This document shows positions 32,818-45,300 of a DNA stretch of 64,000 nt, piece by piece. The stretch spans positions 49,112 through 113,111 of the forward strand of contig VSDK01024074.1 of assembly GCA_009767595.1 (NCBI GenBank). Direction: 5' to 3'. How positions within the stretch are numbered: position 1 is the first letter of the stretch; each line of letters opens with the position of its first letter. This stretch comes from Symbiodinium kawagutii (lineage: Eukaryota; Sar; Dinophyceae; Suessiales; Symbiodiniaceae). The notes under the pieces were generated by a model. The model was not told the origin of the DNA. It did no database searches and worked only from the letters and a program-made list of their open reading frames with translations. Position numbers and translations under genes: made by a program.

Positions 32818-32880
32818 GTGCAGCCACCACTGTAGAAAGGCGCTCCGATCTTGGCAGTAACACTACCAAAGTAGCCTGGA
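32818..32880 (-). CDS. CxCxAG extracellular module, second half
   Basis: Acceptor GGCTCCAG|GC near 32,880, reading YFGSVTAKIGAPFYSGGCT up to a GT donor (GCACG|GTGGGG). The leftover G of the 33.6-kb exon plus GC completes Gly, so the pair reads SGCECDAG-YFGSVTAKIGAP-FYSGGCT, a complete EGF-like module of a type I associate with dinoflagellate surface proteins. The rest of the island to 32,600 is open in two frames and may hold one more exon. Confidence 0.6.
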
Positions 32881-33380
32881 GCCACTTCCGTCTAAGGCTC
32901 TCGGTATGTCTAAGGCATGGGCAAAATTGGTGGTGAAGACATGGTCTCTAGTGTTTGATAAATGGATACTGATAATGGTCTCAGAATGATGAAGTCAAGA
33001 TCATGGTCATAGCATGGTTGATTGTTACAATGGCAATAGGAGGCCACAGGGTTGATTTTAGCACGCACACACACACAACCTAGTTCTGCACCTTGCGTCA
33101 CGCATATTCATCAAAATCTCCATGCAAAGCATGGCCTCTCGCAATTGCAAGCACAAACTGACCCATTTGTAGAATGCCCATGGACTGGCTAGTCATTTTC
33201 CAGAGCCACGTTGGACTGGTTGTTGGCTTAACCTAAAACCCGTAAAAATCATGCAGCATCAAAACCACATCAAAGCACTACAATTTCTTTTGATGTGTAT
33301 CAGAAACGAGTCTTGCAAACTCTAGTAAATACAGTAGTAAATTACAGTACTATAGTGAAAGTGAATACAATATATAATCT

Positions 33381-33482
33381 GGTTGTTTCTAGAAATAGGG
33401 GTACCCCCAGATCATCCAACTTCTTAACCATTTATAGTCATAAACCAACCATTTTTTTTGGGTTCCCTTTTGAGAGGAACCA
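33381..33482. mobile_element. MITE family A copy
   Basis: GGTTGTTTCTAGAAATAGGG ... GGTTCCCTTTTGAGAGGAAC, 102 bp, ends somewhat decayed. It lies in the intron that separates the two halves of the CxCxAG module. Confidence 0.8.
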
Positions 33483-33573
33483 CATGAAACCATCATATAT
33501 TTCTTGATGACAGTGATGACACCAACAGCCATTAGATTCTTAGACTACTTGACTTTATCAGTGAGTCGAGCAC

Positions 33574-33682
33574 GGGCCGAAGACTGCACTGCCAACTCTG
33601 ACGCATCGCCTGCATCGCACTCACATCCGCTGGTGATGTCTGTGCCACTGGAGTGCTCCCTTAGCGGAGTACAGGGCTGGTT
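33574..33682 (-). CDS. CxCxAG extracellular module, first half; GC donor
   Basis: Reads PCTPLREHSSGTDITSGCEC then DA, ending at a GC donor (GCAG|GCGATG) inside the Ala-Gly junction. The acceptor is CAACCAG|C. 'SGCECDAG' is the signature of the module. Splicing to the 32.9-kb exon rebuilds the Gly and the second half in frame. Reading on past the donor loses the pattern, which favours the GC donor. Confidence 0.6.
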
Positions 33683-34239
33683 GGAGGTGAGATCACGTTT
33701 GATACATGGTTGATACTGATGGTTGATCAAAAATGGTTGACGATTAATGAGTATTGACTTGTAATGGAATGTTAGATTATTCCACATTTATTGCTGCTAA
33801 TCCAGGGATGTTAGTGATTGATCATCAATATCGCTGTGGTCATTCACGCTGAACGTTGTTCGACACGACAATGGTCACTATGAGTCATCATCAACCATTG
33901 TTAGCATCAACATGCATCATAATGATCAACACCATCAACCTCTTGCTGATCCTTACAACTTCATATTAATACAAATAAGGATTGACAATAGTTCATCGTG
34001 TTGACTGTACTTTGTTGACAAGTGGAGCTAATCAACCTTGGGCCTGGGGGCATTAGATCTGCTTGTTTCAAAATAGGGTGAACGCAGTTTACTAAACATC
34101 AATCATCAAAACACCTATATATATATATATTGACCTACCAGCACGGGGAAATCACACAAGGTTTTTTGACAAGGCTCAAATTCTAAAGGTTATCAATTTT
34201 GGTCAAACAAATCACATCCTTTGTGGAGTCGTCAATTAC

Positions 34240-34450
34240 CTGTCCAAGCGTGTGCGATCATCCATTGCAGCATCTGAGTCTGTCTCAAACAAATCTTTTG
34301 TCCTGGCAAGCACCGCAAATGACCACCAACCAGCTATCGTTTCATGATGCATAGGAGCTACTCCGATGAAACTGCGGTTCGGAACCATGGTGAACGATGG
34401 GCAACAACTGACCCTCCAACTCTGGGGCCCGTTGCGGGCACTGGGCAGGA
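34240..34450 (-). CDS. possible exon with strong donor
   Basis: Minus reading NRSFIGVAPMHHETIAGWWS, FAVLARTKDLFETDSDAAMD then DRTRLD, ending at TTGGACAG|GTAATTG (34240). The 5' limit is uncertain. Soluble, mixed composition. It may be an upstream exon of the Cys-module gene. Confidence 0.45.
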
Positions 34451-35500
34451 GTGCACGTTCCAGAGAAGCCCTGCCTCGGTGAAGCAAGCGCAGGCAAACA
34501 TCATCGAATCGGTGAAACAAGAGAAGTGTCACAGAAGTGTCATGCACAAAAGTTCACTGCGACCGCTATTCAGGCTATTCATATCACTGAACTATCACAA
34601 ATTCATCCTTTGTTGATAGTATCCGTGCGAATGATGATTCATTTGTTCCACAACACTCCCCTGGACCGACGCATCACTTTCTCTCGCTCCGTCGCTCTCG
34701 TTCCTGTGCTGATCGCAGTCTTTGTGCGATGGCTCCTCCACTGGTGGCCCCATCGATCACGACATGGGTCTGTCAATTTCATACCATCCATTGACATCTG
34801 TGGGTGACCTTGACGGTAAACATCAGGGTGTATGGATTTTTTCTCAAAGTTGGGAAACAAAAAAAGGGATAGCTCATTACTACAAATGGTTGAAATTGGA
34901 CGATTTGGCGGGTCCCCTATTTTGAGAAACAAGGAAACTATTGCAAACATGAAATACGCCGTTCATGATGACAAACATGTTTTCCTGCCCAAAGAAGTAC
35001 GTTATTCATCTTGGTGGGGCCTATGGCAAAGAATCTCCTGACAAATAAAATATCCCGTTTTCAGGTCCAACTTGAGAGTGAAGAAGATTAGAACTTCAAC
35101 ATCGCAATCAGCACCCAATAATATATAGTTACAGTTTCCTGATTTTACAGAAATGATATGATCATAACTGGGATGGTTCGAGGGTACCAACATGCCCACG
35201 GATACACTCTCTTTGGGCTTGGCAATCTTAGTTGTGGCAAGCAGCGGACAAAAGCAAAGGGGTACCATACATGGGGATAAGAATGGGGATAAGCGAATGG
35301 ATATCCGAAACCATAGTGGTCTTCCTTGCCCCCCCAAAGAAAGGGTAGTATAATCAATCATTGCAAAATACTGTAAATAAAATTGATAGGGAACCTGTGG
35401 GAACCCCATCATTCAAACAAAGACCAATCTTTTTGCGAACCGAACGCGACACGAAAAAATCTTAGGCATCACCTGGCACCGCTCCTCACGTCGCGGTCGT

Positions 35501-35604
35501 TCACGTCATTTCTTGTGGGTTCCCCATGCGGTAGCCGATGCACGTGATCCAACAGGACAGCACGAAGCCCAAGACGAAGATGACCCCTGCAGTGTCACCT
35601 GCAC
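35501..35604 (-). CDS. ZIP-like gene, last exon
   Basis: Acceptor CAGCTCAG|GT at 35604; AGDTAGVIFVLGFVLSCWIT then CIGYRMGNPQEMT and TGA at 35501. Final transmembrane helix plus a short tail. The two-base start completes Gly with the previous exon's G: ASLWG-AGDTAG. Confidence 0.75.
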
Positions 35605-36231
35605 CTGAGCTGGTGCCAGGTGAGGGAGCAATGGCTATGGGTCAAGCTCTTAACCATCAATGATGGCTTATGATAACTAACCAAATCTTAAGGAAAACAG
35701 TGGTTAATGATAGGGGAACCAGGGGGACTAAGGGTTTTGACCTGCCAAATGATGCCCATTTGGGGGTCCTGACCTTGAGGGTTGAGGCCCTGAGAATGCT
35801 TGAGAATGCCAGAGGATTCAAACGGGCTCTGGATTTTCGGTTCCCAGATTGGTTTCATGGTTCCCGTGCCGTTTTCTCTTCCCTCATTGGGCTTTTCAGG
35901 TCTGGCCTGTGGGGTTTTCGGTTCCAGCCAAGGAAGGTTTTTCGGTTCCCCTTTCAAAAAATCCTGGGTGTTGCTGAAATGGCTTGTTTCACTGCCACCA
36001 CCAATGTGTGAGAGACCTTGCATACAAGTCAGATTTACTGGTGATAATGGTTGACAATGGCTAGTAAAAGACCGCCTTGGCTGTTGTGCTTACCTCTCTG
36101 TGTCTCCCTGACGCTCACTTGGTTGCTACACATTTTTGGCTGTGACACGCGCTTGGCTGTTGCGCTTGGTTGTTATATCTACTTGGTTCCGACACGTTCT
36201 TGGCTTTGGCACTGGTTGGCAGTTTACACGG

Positions 36232-36301
<70 letters not shown>

Positions 36302-37638
36302 ATTGCTCTGTTCGTCGTTGAACCTCTAGAAGGGTCGCAACACTGCAGTGTATGATTTTGACCTGCAAACGCGCTTTTCGCAATAGCACTGCACCGTGCT
36401 TTTCTTTCCACCTCTTCTCATCCCGAAGTGCCCCGATGTTTTCAGCTTGTGCAATTGTGGCTTTCAAACACGCGTTTCCCTAAAGTGTCGTGCACAAAAT
36501 TTCCACATCTCATCTTCAAAACCGCCCTCGGGCCTCTCAGTTTTTTGAGATTTTGACTTGCAAACGCGCATTTCGCAATAGCAAGATGCAATTTTTGCTG
36601 ATCCCTTTCCCAACTGATATCTGCACTTTTCGCTTGACGAGGCTACCTTCTCAAGCAGCTGGGTGCACAAAATATAAAAAGAGCAAAAGAATACAGCATT
36701 GTGCGTCCGGGGGCACATCTCCCTGATCTGACACACTGGCTGCTTCAACTTTCCATAAGTCGGACGTTTGACTTCCAAACTTCCTTGGACCAACCATTAT
36801 TGCCTACTATCGACCCGTGTCAACTGCTTACTACTATCCATCAGTGCTTCTTATCAATTATTGCTATAGTATCAACCTTTTTCAGCATCAACAGTCATTA
36901 AAAACTATCATCAGCCACCATCATCAAAGATTATACACCATTAATTATCAAGCAGTTATCAACCATTTGTCGAAACCCATTAGTCGAAATCAACCAACAC
37001 CAAGTCTCGGCAAGTCTCAACCATCAGCTATTAAGTTGTTGGATGAATAATTAGCAATTCTGAAATGCACATGCAATTTGAACCAACAATTAGAAGTAAG
37101 TACAAACTACTATCAAACAGTAACAAATCAATATCTAACTAACGATCAACAACAATACTAGTACTTACTATTTAGCATGAGCTATCACTATTTATAATCT
37201 TAGTAACTAACTTCTATTAAACCGCTACTACCAACCAGTCTACCAACAATAACCAAACAAATCTGTAACTCACCCCACAGCGAAGCTGTGCCCACGCCTT
37301 TGAAGGCTTCAGGCAACATGGCGGTGGAAACCATGGCCAACATGGCTCCACCTCGTAAAGGCCCCAGGGCGGATGGTCAAAATGGGTGAAACCTCTTCGA
37401 TTGATGGATGAATAGCAATAGTAAGGGTGAAACCGCTTCAAAATGGGATGATGCATTGTTCAATGGAAGATCTTAGTGTAATGGGTGAAAAGTAATTTGA
37501 AACCATGATGAAATATAGTAATGATAATAGTGGTGGTAATGATAATAGTAGTAACAATACTTGTGGTAAAAGTAGTAGTAGTACTAATAAAAATAGTAGT
37601 AGTAATAGTAGTAGTAATGGTAATAGTAGTAGTAGTAA

Positions 37639-37721
<83 letters not shown>

Positions 37722-37758
37722 ATGGTAATAGTAGTAGTAGTAGTAGTAGTAGTAGTAA

Positions 37759-37799
<41 letters not shown>

Positions 37800-40700
37800 A
37801 ATGTGCTAGCAACAATTGATAGTGACTAGTTGTAAGGATACAAAGGCAGTGATAGAAACAATAATTGCAATAAAAGTAGGAGTAATCATAGTAAATACAT
37901 CGCAGCAGAAATAAAAATAGGATTAGTCATAAGAACTACATCAGAGAAGAAATATTAATATTGGTAGTAGTGATAGCAATAGTCGTACAAAATCTTAATA
38001 GCTGGTGGTAGTCGTAGTAATAATGAGATTGATTAAAGTGGTAATACTAGCACTAATAAGAAAAAACATTACTCATCATTAAAATAGTTCGCAATGGTAA
38101 TTATAATGATAATGCCTGCAGCGATTGGAATGATATAGTAATGAAAATATGCAAACAGTAGCAATAGTAGTAAAAAAAAGTAGTACTAATCGTGAAACTA
38201 AAATAAAAATAGCAATAAGAGTGAAGGCTGCCCAAGCAACAGCTTTTGTTGTTTCTTTCATGTTTTGGAATGTGTTTCTATTTCATTCTTGTACGCTCTG
38301 GTCTGTCCCAGTTCTGGAAAATTTCATGATGTTCACAACAGTATCAGTTTCAACATATGATTGTTGGTCAAAATTCAGTACTTTTAAAACCGTTGGTTTA
38401 GAATAAACGTCAACTATATAATGTCAACTATAAATGGCCATGTTGGGGGTTAATGATTTTGACCCATACCCATATTATAGGGAACCCTCCAAATTGTCCA
38501 ATATTGAATATTCAAAGGTGATAAACCAACCACATGTGGGGTTCCCTCTTTAATTACACACCCATATTACTTCAAATAATGGGTTGATTTGGGTGGTTGA
38601 GCAGTTATGGAGCCATCGCGGCCTTCCTCAAGCAAGCCTAGAAGTCCCTAGTATTAACCCCTATAACCCAACAATAGTGGTTACAACCCCTAGTATTCAT
38701 CCCTATAAAATGCCTATAAGTCCCTAGTATTAACCTCAACAACAACGGTTCCCATCCATTCATTCGCGCCGCTGCAGCGCTGACCGCTCACCTGTGATGC
38801 CTTCCATGCTGGCCGTCGCCTTGTCGCGCTTCCGCGCCAAGTCCGACCCGCGCGCCTGGGATCAGGTGGCAGCTTTTGTTAAGAGGTGGGGCCATGAGGA
38901 GGTCCAGGTTGGATCCACCAGGATGTTGATCATGAGGAGGTCCAGGATCTAGGCTACTACTTGGATCTCTTTGCCACTGATGAACACCTCATGTGGTCAA
39001 ATCAATGAACCAAGTGGCTGACCACTAATGGCTTCAATTTATGGCTTCAACTCATGTGGTCAATGATGAGGCACTAGTGGTTAACCACTTTGTGGTCAAA
39101 CCAATGGCAATGGTATGGTCAACCAGTGGCTTTAGTGCCTTTAGTGGGTGAGAACCGTGATCATGGTCAAAAATCATGTCATCAAGCTGCTGACAAGGGC
39201 GCCATGATGACTGGAAATAGTTATTCACGGTCAATGTCAAGCGCGCTGCAATGACCATTGAAAATAACTACTGTGATCAGTGATATGCACATTGTCAGCT
39301 ATGGTTGTATACTAATTGGTGATAGCATCGTTACAATAGCCATAATTTGTTCTTCTCCTGACATGTTTGCCATCTTGACCACACTCTTGCCGACAGTGGA
39401 TTGAATGGTGAATGAAAAAAGTTGCCATGCTACAGGTTAATTAGTAGTGACAGGACTGTTCATGATTCGTAGAATCTTGGGAGTGACAGGATTAATGGGT
39501 CATTAATATGATGGCTTTGTAGGCCGATACAGCAATAATTAGAGCAACAGGATTCGCGATCTTGCAATAGTCAAACATTGGTTCAGTAGTAAAATGCACA
39601 GCTACTAATTGATCAAATGGATCCAACTCTCAACTCTCTCTCAACTATAGTTGTTAGCAAGTTGATCAAGAACAAACAGGAACAATACCAAACTGAGAGC
39701 AACTGGCAGGGAACCAACACCGAAATCGTATAACAAAAAAAACAACAAAAAATCAATACAGTAACCGCAGCATCAACGACAATGACTATGGTCAAAGAAC
39801 GGGCATTGCAAATCTGGGTTGTAATGATTGTAACATATTGTAGAAAAATCCAACGAAAACACCTGCCATGCAGCACAGGCCTCCTGAAATAACCAACCAT
39901 CCAGGATATCTTGAAAGGGTCAAGTCTCAAATCAGGAAGCTATCATGAGACCTCTCAGGATCGTTCTCTCTTGAGCAAATGCCAATCACTGTTCCATTCT
40001 CTCATGTATGGTTGGGGAATACCCATTCCCTTTCTTGTCTCTTCTACCACACATCCCAGAACCCCGAAGGCCCAAAGGCCCCAAGGCAACCCTTCTGAGA
40101 AATGAATAGTCAACCATTGGCGGCCACTTCTCGTGGCTCCCCTGGGTCAACTCCCAACAAATGGCAAGGCTCCACGTTGGCTGGCATGATGAGAGAACCG
40201 ACCATCGCCAGCAGCCCGGTCAATGTGAACAGCACTGTCCACATCAAAAGGATCCTGCATGGTGCTCCAGGCATGGGTCAATTCAAGATACGTCTAGATG
40301 TGCACATCATTGTACTCATTATCTGTTTTCTTGTATGTGCATATTTATCTCTATCTAAAAATATGTATGTATATATATATATATGTATGTGTATGTATGT
40401 AAAACAATATCAACATATAAATACATATCTTTCTGTGCGTGTGTATGGCTCACCATCGCAAGGGACCGCCCACCCCCTCAAGAAGGTGAAGAGTCCCCAA
40501 ATGGTGGGTAGACACTGATTTCTTTTGTGTACATAACAACTATTTGCCAATGCCACCTTTGGCCCCTGGTTGCGGGACCCTTCCCCCTTCGGTGTGGTGG
40601 TGGTGGTGGTGTGACTGCATAGGGACTATGAGCCTCTAACAAACGGAATCTTTTTGGCACCGCTCGGAGGTGCTGCTCGCTGTAACTAGGGTCCCTCTTC

Positions 40701-42044
40701 TCTGCGGGATGTTCCCCACGTGAAAAAAGCCTATCCAAGTGGTTTATAGGTATATGATAGGTAGTATAACTAGTGTATAGGTACAATTTAATTAAGTAGA
40801 ATAGAGTTAGTATCTATATAAGTAGTATATAGATGGAAATGGGTACTAAGCAAGAAGTGTGGCTAGTATATGAGTAGTAAGTAGGTAATACATCGGAAGT
40901 GCAAAAGTAGCAAAAAGGTAGTATTTGCATAGGTGGCCGATGGAAGTATGTGAGGTAGTTTATAAGTAGGTAGTAGTATGTAGGTAGCAAGTAGGTAGAT
41001 ATACGGTACAGGGGTGTCAGTAACATACAAACATCATATAGGTGAATAGGTACTGTATGAGCAAACGCCGCCGGTTTAACTTCACTTTTTTGCTGGTGTT
41101 TATGCCTTTTACGTATGCTTCTTGCACGCCGACGATCAAACACCATGGGCAAGCCAAACGCACCATGTTTCTTTTATCTTGCTTGGTACAAGCGCTTCGT
41201 TTGTACTAGTAATACGTTCGACTTGGGGGTCTGAGGGGATGGAGGGGAGGTGGGGGTGAGGAGGGGCAGTAGCGTTCTATTCAAGGATCAGCTATACAGA
41301 GTCTTTATCCCAGCTGCAGCTTCTTTTCGACACGGCCAAATAGCCAAGTCTGTGCTATGCTGGTGAAACACTGACTATACCTCTATTGAGCCTTAAGGCG
41401 CATGTTAATCAGTGTTCTTGACTCAAGCTATATGCACATGACATTCAACTGTCCAAAACAAAAAGAGCAGGAATCTTTACCATTGAAGGGGCCAGCATAA
41501 CGCGACGTAGGATCATGAATAGGTATGCATCTATGTACAGGCCAAACAACAAAAGTTTGCTTGTAGAATGCAACAGGAATTCTCAAATGTGGATACACCA
41601 CTGGTTGACTGTTCTTGTTGGTTGAAATTTCTTGATCAATTGAAGATGAGCATTGACCAGTCCTGCGTGTTGATACACCACCCGATTTTGGTGAACACGT
41701 CAGCCCTGCAGGAAGGTTGACCTGGGGCACCTTAAAGGCATCGAAGACAGTCCTTGCTGGGGGTCTTTCTGTGTGTTGAGCAGGGGAATGATGCTTTGTC
41801 TGTCTGTCTGTTTGTCTATTTGTCTGTTTGTCTGTTTGTCTGTTTGTCTGCTTGTTTGTCTGTTTGTCTGTTTGTCTGTTTGTCTGTTTGTCTGTTTGTG
41901 TGTTTGTTTGTTTGTTTGTTTGTTTGTTTGTTTGTTTGCTTGCTTGCTTGTTTGTTTGTTTGTTTGTTTGTTTGTTTGTTGGCTTGTTTGTTTGTTTGTT
42001 TGTTTGTTTGTTTGTTTGTTTGTTTGTTTGTTTGTTTGTGTGTT

Positions 42045-42075
<31 letters not shown>

Positions 42076-42208
42076 GTGTCTGTTTGTCTGTTTGTCTGTT
42101 TGTCTGTTTGTCTGTTTGTCTGTTTGTCTTTTTGTCTGTTTGTCTGTTTGTCTGCTTGTCTGTTTGTCTGTTTGTCTGTTTGTCTGTTTGTCTGTTTGTT
42201 TGTTTGTT

Positions 42209-42245
<37 letters not shown>

Positions 42246-42292
42246 TTTTGTTTGTTTGTCTGTTTGTTTGTTTGTTTGTTTGTTTGTCTATT

Positions 42293-42331
<39 letters not shown>

Positions 42332-45300
42332 TTGTTTGTTTGTTTGTTTGTTTGTCTGTTTGTGTTTGTTTTAGGTTCATTCTGCACCTATGATGTTCGC
42401 AGGGAACAAACAATGATTTGGTGATAACATCAGGTTTGGAGTCATCCACAGACTAAGGTACAAAAAATGATTATGCGAAATAACTTGCGGCGTGTCGTTC
42501 AAGAAGAAAAAGCAAACCAGCCCCAGAGCAAGGAAACCAGCTATGTTGAACCACTGCACAGAGCAAACAAAGAGATCGTCATTGGAGCGGGAATGGAACA
42601 TGAAAACTGATTGAAACCACTGGTGTGAGGATGGTTGGTCCGTGTAACCACAAATGATAGGTGGAAATGGCAGAAGCCACGGTTGTACCAATAGCGAGGC
42701 CATGAACATCGACAATCAACGATGATAAGCATCAAAAAAATGCAGTATGAATAGAGCAAGATTATGATCCCACTGTGCGCAATTTCATAATTCCCACCAA
42801 ATCTTTTGTTTCAGGTTGGATGTCTAAAAATACAACAAGTATGACTGGTCGTCGGTTTACAGCGACGGATATCTGGCTAAAGTATGCTATTTGGTGGATG
42901 ATGAGTCCTCCGCACTCAACCACCAACAAACAAACAAGAGCTGTCAGGCATAAGTAATTACAAGCTATACAGGTTAGTGATAGTCATTGCATGTTTCGAC
43001 TTGTGTGTCAAGGTATCATCCTGAGCAACAGGGTACCGGCCCTGTGGTGTCAAATAGGCATCAACAATATTTCCGACCCTGCATTTAAGATGCATTTGTG
43101 AGGCTCTTTTGAGATTCTGAAAGAAACACAACTCATCAAAACGACCCAACAGGCAACTTCAAGCAACAAAGAGTCCTGAACGGAGCAGTTTCGCAGACTC
43201 AATATCCGCCACTTATCCCCAGTTGAAAGCAGCGTTTGAGGCCCTGTCCTTGAGATGGAATAGTCTTTCTTCTTCAAGAGGCTCGCCCCGCTGAAAGCCT
43301 CCGGAAAGTTGGCAATGAAGATGGCAATCAGAAAACCTCGTGGCGGTTGAGGATGGCAGGTTACTTCGCTACCTTTCTCATTGTAGTACAATTCCCTGCA
43401 GGCAATCGAGTATGTAATCGGATGCAACGGGGTCATGACTTGTGATGTTCATGATGGTTGGCAACCATCATATCCCATATCCAAGCAACCTGGCAAGAGT
43501 CAACATTGCTAATGTAGGTTACACATTCAGCAAATGACTGCTAATCACTGACTTTTCGGGGTTACCAGGTTGAACTACCAAAGGCTTGGTACCTTCTGGC
43601 AATTTCGCACTTCAATGAAAAAGGTCTCACAAGTCCATACTCAATCTTGGTGGCAATACTAAACAGGAATTGATGATCCTATACCAATCACCAATATTTT
43701 GTTTGTTACACCAGCATTGTTTGTCCACCCAGTTGTCATCTTGCTTACCCTACAACCCATCGTCGGTGACACAATAAACCAAGCAGGTACGCTCAGATTT
43801 GTTCTTTGTTGAGGAACCAAGGCTATTTTTGGTGATCGGGGAAAAGGGTACATACATGTGGTGTACTATTCCACATATATAAACAAAACATCTAGATAAT
43901 CATGGAGAATCTTAAAATATTCATAAAAAATATAAAAACACAATATGATTTGCTGTTAAGCATTGCTGAATATTCATCTAGATAATCATGATTTGTTCCC
44001 TATGTTGATCGTTGCTTGTCAGCACCAAGGCACTGAAGGTCACAGCACCTTCGTTGGTCATGAAACCCAGCCTGAGAGGTGCAGCGGACCAGGACACGGG
44101 CGGGCAGTCGTGGCTGTCATTGGTTGTCTGCATGACGTAAAAAAAAAAAAACACACATCTACAAATGTAGATATTAAGTAATATATACTGATGTACTATG
44201 GATGTATAACTGTATAACATATACATCGATCATACATGCTACATTTCTTACAGTGCAGTGAGTATACACAACATTTGTGAAGCGAGAGAGAGGGAGAGAG
44301 ACAAGCAAAGCCCTCCACACCCAATTTTTATCAAATTGTTCGAGCAACTCACAACACCAGCACTAGGAACACCAGACCAACCCCAGGAAGCTTCAGGTTG
44401 TTCTACGTTTGATCATGTTTGGTCTATCCAAATTGCTTTGCGTCAAGACCCTTTCCCTCTGGTAAACATCCCACAATCACCAAGCTAGTCTTGGTTGGGG
44501 TATTCATCTAGCATTCTTCTGATTGCTTAATATTGACCCATCCGTAGCCCAATGTACCCAGTCAATCGTCTAAAGCCGTGTCTAAAGCCTTGCTTCGTAA
44601 ATGGCCAAGCATTGATTCATGGTGGAAAGCTATATTACGTCGCCAGAATTGTCCAGATCGACTTGTTTGTCGCTGGCTTCCACTGGTGCCAAAGCGATGG
44701 ATTGAGATTCTTCTGCACTGAATCACATGTATTTCTGCAATTTTTTATCGGTCGGATCTGCCTAAAAACATGCCAAGTTGAGGTCAAGGGTTTGGCGATT
44801 GATCAGTTGGAGCAACAACATTTGAGTACAAACGCATATACAAACCACATACCATATATACATATATTATATATATATGTATTATATAGTTAGCAAATGC
44901 ATAATTACTATTGAAAATACATATCCACAATTCTACATTTTATGCAACTCTTTATGCGCTTTACGCAACTCCTCTTGTGCAGATCGCTGAACAGTGTTGC
45001 AACGGTTGCAGCCAAATATGTGCTACAGAATCCGATTACAGGTCAACGACCCAATGAGCTCATGTGCATGAACATCAGTCACATGATGACCACCTCTGCC
45101 AGCGCACGAACCTATTTAATTATCTCATTTTGTTTTAGGTCTCAAGGAAACATCATGCTACCTTGAATATCGAAGGCATCAGGGGTCCGCATCCCTTACC
45201 AGCCCAACTTAACCACTTGGATGACCATCTTCCTTGAATGCCAAAATATGGACCATGATTCATGATAAAAACATGTCGGACGAGTCGGGCTTCTGGAAGA

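Noticed and set aside
34639..34950. Overlapping plus (membrane-like) and minus (Arg-rich) readings near 34.7 kb
   Set aside because: Both are open, neither has good splice sites, and I could not choose.
36126..36467. Poly-His, poly-Met, poly-Asp and poly-Ser frames
   Set aside because: GAT microsatellite.
37438..37829. Poly-Ser, poly-Val and poly-Leu frames
   Set aside because: AGT trinucleotide microsatellite read in different frames.
41428..42424. Long frames (about 200-320 residues) of Cys/Leu/Val or Thr/Gln/Lys repeats
   Set aside because: Produced entirely by the TTTG/TCTG tetranucleotide array; no exon signals.
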